Made by a program: the position numbers and the translations under genes
Shown: in pieces, positions 1 through 9,855 of the stretch
How the letters are laid out: each line of letters opens with the position of its first letter
Position numbering within the stretch: position 1 is the stretch's first letter
Notes under the pieces: model-generated
Told to the model about the DNA's origin: nothing
Database searches by the model: none
Seen by the model: the letters and a program-made list of their open reading frames with translations, nothing else
Assembly (NCBI GenBank): GCA_023213395.1
Contig: CM041465.1
Span: 125,681,741 to 125,745,740 of the forward strand
Direction of reading: 5' to 3'
Length of the DNA: 64,000 nt
Source of the DNA: Cycas panzhihuaensis
Lineage: Eukaryota; Cycadophyta

Positions 1-2205
1 TTACCTTGCCCTACCCAGTAATCTTTGACGAACGAGCCGTAGTGGTTTACACATTCCCTCTTCATGTTACCAGTGTTGGGCAACTCCTCTAATTTAGAGT
101 AACCACACCATCTATCTTCCCAAAACTTAATGCTTTCACCATCCCCCACTTTCCATCTCATACCTTCGCAGAGGAGGGACCTCGCAGACCTGATGGCCCT
201 CCATACCGGGAGCCATCAATGCAATGCCCCTCCTCCAACAAAAAATGGTTGTCCCCCAAGTACTTCCTTGCAATAATTCTCCCCCAGATCACTCCAGCTT
301 CTTTAATGAGTCTCCACCCCATCTTTGCTAAGAGGGCTTCATTAAAAAAGCCCAGCCTTCTTACGCTAAGACCCCCTGCCCACCTTAGCTTACAGACCCT
401 CTCCCAAGACACTAGGTGAATTCTCCTTTTTTCTTCGGCACTTGACCATAGAAATCTCTTCATGATTCCCTCCAGAGTGGAGATAACCTTGCTTGGCATC
501 TTAAAAACCATCATCTGATAGACCAGGATACTCTGTAAGGAAGCCACCATAAGTTGAATTTTCCTGGCCCAACTAAGAAGAGCCCCTTTCCAACCCACTA
601 GCTTCTTGTTGAATCTGCTCATGATTAGATCCCACATATTCTTCCTCATCTTACCCACAAAAAGAGGCATGCCAAGATAAGAACTAGGGAAGGAGCCCCT
701 GGCCATCTCAAAAATCCTACTTATTCTTCTTTGCTGACCCTCCGGAGTGTTGATAAAAAAAGCTGAGCTTTTATCCAAATTGATTTTCTGATTTGTAGCC
801 TTTTCATACACCTGAAGGCCCATTTTTAAAGCCCTAGCCTCCTCTAGGGAAGCCTTGCATAAGAAAATGTTATCACCTATAAATTGATGGAGCACAATAT
901 TTTCTAGGTTAGAGGTAGCTCTCAAACCAGAAAGCCTCCCTAATCGCTGGGCCTCCAAAGTAGCCCTACCTAGCATTTTGGCCATGATAATGAATAAGAA
1001 GGGGGAGAGGGGGTCACCTTGCCTTAAACCCCTTGACCCTTTAAAGAAAGGAGTCGACCTGCTATTTATCAATACCGAAAAAGAAACTCTAGATATACAT
1101 CATCTCATCCAATCTCTCCAAACCTCCCCGAAGCCAAACGCCTCGAGACATTCCAGCAGATAATCCCAAGCCACCCTATCATAGGCTTTAGACATATCTA
1201 TTTTAATTATCATGCCCGCATCCTTGCGATGGAGTGTTGAATGCAGGGTTTCGTGTACAATAATAATACCGTCCAAGATTTGTCTGCCTTTCACAAAACC
1301 ATCTTGATTTGGAGAAATAACATCTGGTAAGGTCTCCCTTAGACAATTTGCTAACACTTTGGACAATATCTTGTATTTAACATTACACAAGCTAATAGGT
1401 CTGAAGTCTTCTATGACTTCTACTCCCTCCTTCTTTAGAATCAAGGCCAAGAAGGTAGCCTACCACTCCTTCAAAATTGTCCGTCTTAAGCAAAATTCAT
1501 TAAGCGCCAACATAAGGTCATCCTTGATTATCTCCCAGTATTCTTGGAAAAATCCTGGAGGGAATCCATCCAGCCTTGAAGCCTTATCCCTACCCATCTT
1601 AAATACAGCCTTCTCCACCTCCTCTTGAGTAAAGGGATCTGTCAGTTTTTTGTTAAGGGCCTCCGTGATTACACTCGAGATATATTGCAAGAGAGTCGCC
1701 TAAGGGCGTGTTCCCCGGCACTGCCTGTATAGCTCCTTGAAGTAATCCATCGCAATACCACTAATCTGATCCTTAGCCTCGTACACCCCCCTATTCCTGC
1801 TATGAATTTTAGTGATCTTGTTATGGGCCCTATGTCTCAAAGTAGATAGGTGGAAGAACTTAGTGTTTCTATCCCCCTCCCTTATCCACTGCTCTATGGA
1901 CTTCTACTTCCAGAAGATTTCCTCCTTCTTCGACACCTCCTCGAGTTTCTTAGAAGTGGAGAGTTCCTTATTGTCCATCTCTTGGGTTCTTCCTTCGATC
2001 TAGATCCTTTCCTCGATCTCTTTAAGCTCCCTAAAAAGACCACCCTTATTCTCAAAGATATTTCTGAAGACCTCCCTATTCCAAACCTTGATTTGTTGCT
2101 TGATCCAGTTCAATTTCTTCGAGAACCTGTACATGGCACAACCCTGAACCTAAACTCCCCACCATACCCAGATTCTCTCCCTCAAGTCTGGATGTTTCTA
2201 CTACA
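1..2205 (-). pseudogene. LINE ORF2, reverse transcriptase domain and start of C-terminal region
   Basis: Continuation of ORF2. Visible blocks: a conserved thumb-upstream region (1460-1690); the fingers with DFRPISLCNVKYKILSKV near 1400; motif A (DMSKAYDRVAWDYLL, near 1180) with its catalytic Asp; motif B (GLRQGDPLSPFLF, near 1020); and the YLGMPL block of plant LINE RTs near 690. The catalytic FADD box reads F-I-G-D at about 870-880, so the key Asp is lost even apart from stops near 1455, 1090 and 160. About 500 bp between endonuclease and RT (1700-2205) is frameshifted linker. The cysteine-rich C-terminus lies outside the window. Confidence 0.9.
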
Positions 2206-2952
2206 TTAGTTCAAAATGAAATGGAGCCCCCTTATGGGAATCCAGAATGGACCCCTCCAGGATAAGAGGCGCATGGTCTGACCTGGACTTCCGTAGGCTT
2301 CCAAATTTACTCCTTCAAAGTGACAAGCCCATTCATAGTTTGTTAACATCCTGTCCAATCTGCATTGTATGTGGTTATGACCTAACCTCTTGTTGGACCA
2401 AGTGAACCTAGCACCTCTAAGGGGCACATCCATCAAACCCCCCGATTGCAAGAACACACCTAGATCAGACATACTTCTAGTCTAATCTCCTTGCCCCCTT
2501 TTCTTCTCATCCGGACTTAGGGGGGAGTTGAAGTCCCCCCCCACCAACTAGGGGCCTCCCCAATCTTTGTGGGTCTCCACCAGGCTCTCCCACAATCTCC
2601 TCCTACCCTTTACCGAAGTGGGGGCATAGACATTGGTTATCCAATACTCCTTGTTAGTCAAAAGACTAACCAGACCAATGGTTATGAAGTGCTCAGACTT
2701 GCACAACTCATAACCTTTCCACCTTTTTGGATTCCAGAGAGAGACCAGCCCCCCGGAGCCCACCGAACCTACACTTGTCTTCCTCTCACGTTTCCTCCAA
2801 ATCTTATTGAGCACCTCAGTTTCCTTTATCTATTCCAGTTTGGTTTCCTACAGGAGAATAAGATCTAGATCTGTCCTAATCCTTAGTTCTCTGACCAATC
2901 TCTGCTTAGATGGGGCATTTAACCCCCTAATGTTCCACAAAAGGACCTTCAT
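2206..2952 (-). pseudogene. LINE ORF2, apurinic-like endonuclease domain
   Basis: I place the ORF2 start at the ATG at 2952-2950, because it is followed at once by the typical opening (LLWNIRGLN). The order is that opening, a glutamate-containing ETK segment after a stop near 2860, NVYAPT near 2620, and GGDFN near 2530, all marks of exonuclease/endonuclease/phosphatase-fold LINE endonucleases. The catalytic SDH block near 2275 reads in a different frame from the segment before it, showing a one-base frameshift. Further stops lie near 2550 and 2490. The domain nicks target DNA to prime reverse transcription; this copy cannot make it. Confidence 0.85.
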
Positions 2953-3238
2953 GAAGAGCCAAACCTCTCCTCAACCTTTCCTATTCCTGAGGTTAGGGCC
3001 ATCTAACGCGCCCCCCTCTTTTAATGTACTCTGAAAACCCATATCAATTTGGGCTTGAGTTTCTTTCTCTCTAGTAGCCTTTTTAGGGGGTTTGCCCACC
3101 TTCTTCTCTATCCCAAAATATGGTGCCCTCCTCACTTCTGATGTATTACTTTTTGAAACCCATTTACGTGTCCTGCCTCCTCCTTTTTCTACGCTCGCCT
3201 TTGGATCCTGCTCCTCCTTCGGCTACAATACCAACCTG

Positions 3239-4501
3239 TCACACCTCTTGGTTCAATTCTCTCAAGCCTCCATCCTCAGGCTCAGAAAGGTAATCCTCTA
3301 AATCCCAATTTATGTTCTTAGCTAGCCCAGCCAATGCTGACTCATCAATAGTGTCAAGAGAGACTCCCTCCCCCTGCATTCGCCCACGCTCCACAGATTG
3401 ATCTTTATGTGCCACAGCTTCCCGACCCGAATCCTGGCATGGGACTTGGGCCTGAGAACCAACAAACCCTGTATTGGATTCCTTTCTAGGCTCAAGTACC
3501 ACCGGAACCTCACCCCCTACAACCAAACTAGCTGAGGGAGTAGCTGGAGCAACATCCTTCTCACCCACCTGATACTGGGACACACTGCGGGAAGGATCGG
3601 GAACATCGGGCGGTAACTCGGTCCTCACAACATCCTCCTCTCTAAAGACCTCCTTACATGAACCTTCAAATTCTACTGCTCTTTCTTCTTCATTCACCTC
3701 CTTCCCTAACACCTGATCGACCTCCCTCTGAGGAACTCCTGGACATTGGAAGGGGAGATGCCCCCTACTCTTACATTTTGTGCACCTGAAGCCCTCCACT
3801 TCATAAAATAAACCTTGGATGATAGATCTACCATCTGACTCAATCTCTACCTCAGCTGGGAGTTCACTATCTAACTTCGCTAGAACACAAAATCTAGCAT
3901 TCATCAATCTGGATCTATGCATTGTAGCTGAATCCAAGGCTAAAAGTGGCCCTATTATTCTAGCCACCCCTTTAACCGTCTCCGAGTTGCAGAAGTGTAG
4001 GGGGAGCCCAGGAAGTTAAACCCACACCGGAGCTTGTTTAACCGCAGGAGTGCCTAGATCAAAGTCAGGGTGCCATTTCTCCAATGACATGGCCTTCCTT
4101 CTAAACATCCAATGGGACTTTAGAAGGATGGGGATCATATCTTCCTGATTTAAAAATCTAAAAAGGACGCATCCTTTGGGCATTGCCATGACTTGGATAG
4201 GGTTTCTGGTCTTCCACTTATTTCTAATCCACTCTCTTATGGTATCCAAACCTGGCCTGGGGCCCGAGAACCTACCCACTAGGCTATACTCCCAATACTG
4301 AATGTTTTTTTCAGTTACTTCTTTCGGAATCGAAAGTTTATATCTGTTTCTAATTTTAACCGGGATAATATCTTGTTCCTCATAGTTTCTAGTTCTTAGT
4401 ACATCCAGGTAAGATCTCCTCGTGGGAGAGGACTGAGACTGGTTCTGAGCTGTCTGCATCATATAGATAGTAGGAGAAAGAACTAACAAAAGTTGAAACA
4501 A
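3239..4501 (-). pseudogene. LINE ORF1: DUF4283/zinc-knuckle RNA-binding protein, one in-frame stop
   Basis: About 420 codons in one frame, broken only by a TAA at 4016-4018. The N-terminal half has the DUF4283-like block of plant LINE ORF1 proteins, including the WV-LPGLPL region, which straddles the stop. One CCHC zinc knuckle follows (CTKCKSRGHLPFQC, near 3770). The C-terminal third is acidic and low in complexity. In plant L1 elements this protein coats the element RNA. The longest start is at 4501; Met codons at 4462 and 4459 lie just ahead of the conserved part and are better candidates. ORF2 starts about 290 bp downstream. Confidence 0.85.
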
Positions 4502-5019
4502 TTACAGAAACAACTAAGACTCATCATAAAACATTTGTCCACACATTGCCAGGCCCCTTGTCCCTCAGTGCCAGGCTTGGATGAGCATATATCTGCCTCT
4601 AGCTGAAGCTCTAGAACCTGTGAAACTCTAGGTAGAATCACTGTCTTGTGCCTGGAGCTTGCCAAACCCTTGAGAGAAAACCATTCTCTCCACTTTTGCA
4701 TAATCATGCCTCTGATATAACCGTGAACCTGCTTCACTTCAGCTCTATCTACCCATGCTGGGTGCACGCTAACCCCCCCTCGCCATTCCCTCTGTACTCC
4801 ATCCCGTGCATCTTTCCTCCTCATTACCACAACCGCGGGACTCCCATTTAGCTCCTAAGCAGGCATACCCTTCACGCCATCGAGCAGACGCATATGGGGG
4901 GACGCCCCCCCACCTCCGCCCTCGATTCCAGCTAACCCTAGCTGCCAGAACTTGCAGAAAGTGCCTCTGAAATCGCCTCTAGAGATCGCCTGTTCGCCTG
5001 CTCTTATCTTCAGGTATTT

Positions 5020-5698
5020 TATATACTAAGGTAGCTATTAGTAATCTAATTATTAGGTAGCTGCAATTATCACAGCCTTAGCCCATAATTTCTTCTCTAA
5101 ACTAACAACACTAAGCATACTCCTCGATCTCTCCAATAAGGTCATATTCATCTTTTTAACGACTTCATTTTATTATGACGTATAAAGAGTTATCTTCTAC
5201 TTTGCTATCTCATACTACTTACAGAACTGCTCAAACTCCTTTGAGTAAAACTCACCTCTATTATCAGTCCTCACCACTTTGATCTGTTTATCATTCTAAT
5301 TCTCAACCAAGGCATTGAATTTTTTGAATTTATTAAAGACCTCTGATTTTTGACTGAGAAAATATATCCATATCTTTCTCAACAAATTATTTATGAATGA
5401 GACATATTATATGGACCGATCTAATTAGGGTACATCAGTAGGTCTAAAAATATTATTATACAACAATTGCAGAATACCTTTTGCTCTCTTCAATCCTGAA
5501 GAAAAACTTGCCCAATTATATTTATTATATACATAATACTCATAGAAATTAAAATCAAATAAGTCATTAATTTTAGATATATCTTCTACTATACCTTTAA
5601 AGAATAAATCATAGAGGCCTTTCTCTCGAATGTAGCCTAATCTCTAATGCTATAACATAGTTTTATTAGCAAGTAATACTTAGGTCTTGTCTATATTA
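5020..5698 (-). pseudogene. Copia GAG-pre-integrase and integrase fragment
   Basis: Minus-strand translation shows the GAG-pre-integrase hallmark near 5660-5620 (RLGYIREKGL, from the usual LWH-RLGH), then the integrase core: FINNLLRKIWIYFLSQKSEV near 5390, then VVRTDNRGEFYSKEF near 5250 carrying the second catalytic Asp. The block that is normally FWAEAV reads LWAKAV near 5075. Reading stops there, at the LINE 5' end. On the other side it abuts the outer end of a Copia LTR at 5700. It therefore belongs to an older Copia than the one at 5700-9855. About eight stops; non-functional. Confidence 0.75.
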
Positions 5699-5699
5699 T

Positions 5700-6027
5700 T
5701 GTTGATGGAATCAAGGAATAGAGAGAGTAAGAAGAATGTATGAGAGAGCAAATCATAAATCTGATAAAATTACCATGTTGAGAATACCGAGGTCTTTAGA
5801 CCCCACAGATAAATATGTGAGATGTGAGGCACTACTTACCATCTACCACTACTTGGAATTAACAAATGCTAGAATAGATGCTACTAATATCTGACATAGC
5901 GTGACTATATGTGGTTAATTGTCTGACATAGAGCTACCATGATAAACTCACAAATATTTAGGCTATCTCTCTAATATGGGTAACAAACTGTATGTAGATA
6001 CGAGTCACAATGAGTATTATTCTAATA
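5700..6027 (-). repeat. 3' LTR of the decayed Copia element at 5700-9855
   Basis: On the minus strand a G-rich polypurine tract (6028-6040) is followed directly by a stretch starting TATTAGAATAATA, a one-base decay of the common Copia LTR start TGTTAG. It runs about 328 bp and ends in CA at 5700. Beyond it unrelated Copia integrase begins, which supports the outer boundary. No matching 5' LTR was found right of 26189, where it would be expected. Confidence 0.6.
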
Positions 6028-6039
6028 TTTCTCCCCCAT

Positions 6040-7560
6040 AATGCCCATTTAGGCAAAGTCCATATTTATCTCTAAATTTGATAAACTTTATCTTACCAAG
6101 TGCCTTAGTGAATATATTTTCCACATATTCTTCTATGCTGCAAGAGACCAATTCAAGCTCAGCTTATTATATTAATTCGCTAATGAAGTGATGTTATGTG
6201 TCAATGTGCTTTGTCTTACTATAAAACACTATATTTCAAGTCATCTGAATTGTGCTTTGATTATTATAAAACATCTAAGTGGGACCAACTTATTCTTCTT
6301 ATAAATCTTGGAATAACCTTCCAAGTGAAGCTATGTCACATGCTCCTATTACAACTACTTTATATTCTACTTTTATAGTAGATAAAGATACCATGGCCTA
6401 TTTCTTTGAAATCCATGTAACTACAATTGAATCCAAATTAAATGTATAATTAGAGGTAGATTTTTCTATTATCTATATAACGTACCCAATCTAAGTCTAT
6501 ATATCTAACTGATCTGCAATCCCCTGATGACCTATAGTATAACCCATATCTAATTGTACCTTTTAGATACCTAAGAATTCTTTTTACTGCTTGCCAATGT
6601 TTTATCTTAGGCTTATATATAAATTTGAAAACTACACTAACTGCATATATAATATCTTATCAAGTTGAAGTTAAGTAAATTAAAGATTTAATCAATTACC
6701 TATAGAGTGTAAGTTTAATTTATTTTGATTCCTCAAAGTTGGACAACTTTAACCCAACTTCTATTGGAGTTGTAAGTGGCTTGCAATTATTTATGTTTAA
6801 CTTATGTAATAAGTCTAATAAGTATTTATCTTAGGAGACAAATATCCTATTATCATTTTGCCAATCTTCAATACTTAAGAAGTAATATATTAGTCCCAAG
6901 TTTTTCATCTCCATCTCCTAGCACATATCATTTTAAAATATTTAGGACAAATGAACATCATTCTTAGTGTATACCAGGTCATCAATATATAAGCCCACAA
7001 TAAGTATGGAGCATCCTTCTATCTTGATGTATAAATTTAGATCATATTGACTTTTTAGAATCCCTTATCCTTGAAATATATGGTGATCCTTAAGTACTAT
7101 GCTCTAGGTACTTGCTTAAGTCCATACAAGGCCTCTTTAAGTTTATAGACCCATTTAGTTCCAATTACATTCTTGTTTAGTGACATATCTACTAACTCTG
7201 TGTATTAATTTTGACTAAGATATTATATTCATTCTTCATTATTTGTTTCGATTCCTCTTGAGTGTTAGCTTCTTCAAAGTTATGAGACTTATTCAATTCT
7301 ATAACTTGAGTCATCAAGGCAAAATTCACCCTTTAAGATCTAGTAGTTTTTCTCTTAAAGTTGGTGTCTAAAATATGTGAAGGGTCATGTGCCCTTTGTA
7401 CCCACTTAGGGATCCCTTAATTTGCCGTAGAGGGTTCCACTTTATTTGGATTAGGTATATTTGTATCCTTAAAATTTGATTCCATTTTAACCATGATACT
7501 TTTCACTTTAAAATTTTCAACAACTTCATCTTGATAAAATTCATCCTCTTTAAAGATGAT
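6040..7560 (-). pseudogene. Decayed Copia reverse transcriptase and RNase H
   Basis: Follows the integrase of the same element on the minus strand. Recognisable parts: the linker ahead of RT (IPKWVQRAHDPSHILDTN, near 7400), the RT start (EANTQEESKQIMKNEYN, near 7240), the KYLEHST region near 7100 (from the usual LKQSPR), and RNase H tail fragments to about 6100. Stops occur every 20-40 codons and the YVDD box is not readable, so this is the most decayed stretch of the element. It ends at the polypurine tract next to the 3' LTR. Confidence 0.7.
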
Positions 7561-8845
7561 ATCCCTACTACTAATTAGCCTTTTGCCTTTTGGATCATAG
7601 AGTTTATAAGATCTAGATAAGTCACTATATCCTATAAAGATATATTTGATACTCTTATCATCTAACTTAGTTCTTGTTTAACCTGGAACATGTGCATAAG
7701 CTATGCATCCAAAAATCCTTAAGTGCTTAATGCTTGACTTATAACTTATCCAAGTTTCTTCTAATGTAACCCACCTAATCACCTTGGTGGTATATATATT
7801 TATTATATAAATATTTGTATGTACTATTTCTACCTAATATTCACTTCCTAAATGCTTATCTTTAAGTATATTCCTTGTTATTTCTATAATTATTTTATTC
7901 TTTCTTTCAGCGACCCCATTTTGCTATGGGGTATAAGGATTAGTAAGTTGCTTTCTTATGCCATAATAATTGTAATAAGCCTTGAACTTATTTAAGACGA
8001 ATTCTTCTCTATTATTCGATCTTAGGGTAAGAATTCTAAATCCACTTTGCCTTTCCACAAACAATTTGAAGTTATAAAGCATTGTAGAGCATCTGATTTA
8101 AATTTGAAGTAGACCAATGTCAACCTTGTAAAGTTGTCAATAAAAGTTACAAAGTACTTAGCTCCTCTAAGTGAGGGCACATCCATTAGATCATATAAAT
8201 CAATATACATCAATTGAAGGGGCTTATTGGCCCTTTAACTTTTATTAGAAAAACCTTCCCTTTATTATTTTCCAAGTATATAACCTTTGCAAAGTTCCTT
8301 GCTTGGTTCTATACTAGGAAGTCCAATTATCATATCCATTCTTTTCATTAAGGCCAAACTATTATAATTTATATAGCCAAGTCTTTTATGTCATATTCAC
8401 TATCCATATTTGTTGATGTCTTTAAGGCATAATAATCTATTGGGGGTATGACTAGTTTAAATAACATATCACTAGTTATTTGGCCTTTGGCTACAATTAT
8501 CTTATTCCTTAATTTGTCCTTAATAATATATTTCCTATTATCAAAGACCATTTTATATTACTATTCCATCATCTGACCCACTAAAAATAAGTTCTTTTTT
8601 AGATCTAGAACATGAAGGATATTATTTATACTTCTAATTTCTCTGAAATCAGTTATTATGGAGATGCTTCCTTTTCTAACTACTACCTGAGTGGTATTGT
8701 CCATAAATATAATTTTACTTTTCTTAGAGTTATCAAACTCCTTAAACCACTCTTCCTTATATGTCATATATGTTGAATATCTGAAATTGATATACCAATT
8801 ATCTTCTTCTTCATTGGCTAGTAGACTTGAAAGAAATAATATATT
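7560..8845 (-). pseudogene. Decayed Copia protease, GAG-pre-integrase and integrase
   Basis: In minus-strand order: the protease C-terminal half (8561-8767, with KGSISI and NILHVLDLKKNLFLVGQ, a typical Copia pattern), GAG-pre-integrase remains (8260-8551), and the integrase core (8022-8213, with SLRGAKYFVTFIDNFTR including the first catalytic Asp). Then QNGVAERKN near 7910 contains the catalytic Glu, and a C-terminal block has LRIFGCIAYAHVPG near 7700 and FIGYSDLSRSYKLYDP near 7620. Frameshifts and stops separate the blocks. Confidence 0.8.
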
Positions 8846-9855
8846 ATTCTATCTTTCTTCCATAGTTGTGTTAGTTGTTCTCCTTTATAAACTTGACCTT
8901 TTGGCAAAATAATTTTTTTCTAAGTGACCATTCTTATGGTAGTAGGAATATTAAACGGTTACTCTACCCCTTGGACTCATACCTCTTTAACTTTGGTTTC
9001 TACCCATAGGGGTTTGACCTCTTCCACTTCCTTGAGGCTTATAATTTTGGCTTTAACCTTATCCTTGGTAGTACCTTTGATTTTTAAACTAATTTAGTCC
9101 TTGTCCTTGATAGTTACTTTATCCTTGTGCTTGAAAACCTTGATGATACCCTTAGAAACCTTAACTTTATCATTGAAAATAGTTTTTTGGTTAGCCTCTA
9201 TCTCTAGTGGATTGACCTCTATCCCTAGAAATTTATCATTGATAATTAAGCCTAATTTTTACCTTAGTGGTAAAGGCATATTCAAGAGATTCACTTCTCC
9301 CTTTCTTTTCTCTAGATACTAGAAGCATAGAACTTAGTTGATCTATTTTGAGTGTATTAAGGTCCTTAGAAACTTCTATATTAGTGACCACTATTTTCAA
9401 CCTTTTGATATATCCTACACATCTTAGGATTTTCTTTAACAACTCTTTATTCACTAATCATCTCACCAAAGGATCTCATCTGGTTAACTAATCTTTAGAC
9501 CTTAGTAATAAAATCATTGACTCCTTCATGACCTATCATCATTATGTTTTTAAATCTACATATTAGGATTTAAAGTTTAGATGATATATCTCCTTAGCAA
9601 GTTATCTTGAGTGTGTCTTAAACCTCTTTTGATGTTCTAGCTTCACAGATTCTAGGGAAGATATAGTCCTAATGTACAAAAGATAAGTGAAATTGCTTCA
9701 TTGTCCTTCTTTTCATACTCTTTGAAGTATTTCTTCTAATCCTCCATGACATCTTTATCAATCAATTAATAACTTATATAAATAAGTTCCCACATGTCTT
9801 TTGTAATAAAGATAAACTTCATTCATCTACTCCAATTAAGAAAATTTATACTATC
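8845..9855 (-). pseudogene. Decayed Copia gag, interrupted by Gypsy element 1
   Basis: Minus-strand reading shows the UBN2-type gag of Copia elements: INFLNWSR near 9850 at the N-terminal side, KDMWELIYI near 9800, KYFKEYEKKDNEAISLI near 9710. A decayed zinc knuckle lies near 8930 (YYHKNGHLEKNYF, with its cysteines lost). The first codons of gag are missing here: they lie at 26151-26189 beyond Gypsy element 1, which inserted just inside the gene. A second copy of exactly this part is at 50567-51577. Confidence 0.75.
9851..9855. repeat. Target-site duplication CTATC, left copy, of Gypsy element 1
   Basis: CTATC directly outside the TG that opens the left LTR at 9856. The same five bases follow the right LTR at 26146-26150. 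A 5-bp duplication is the norm for Ty3/Gypsy integrases. Confidence 0.9.

Larger units (their letters stand above)
1..5012 (-). mobile_element. L1-type LINE (non-LTR retrotransposon), cut by the window's left edge
   Basis: On the minus strand the order is ORF1 (nucleic-acid binding, zinc knuckle), an endonuclease and a reverse transcriptase, the layout of plant L1 elements. There are no LTRs. The 5' end lies near 5012, where LINE leader meets a Copia integrase fragment (5020-5698), so the LINE probably inserted into that Copia. The 3' end, poly(A) tail and second target-site copy are left of the window, so the target duplication cannot be checked. Several stops and frameshifts make it immobile. 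The exact 5' base is uncertain by about 15 bp. Confidence 0.9.
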
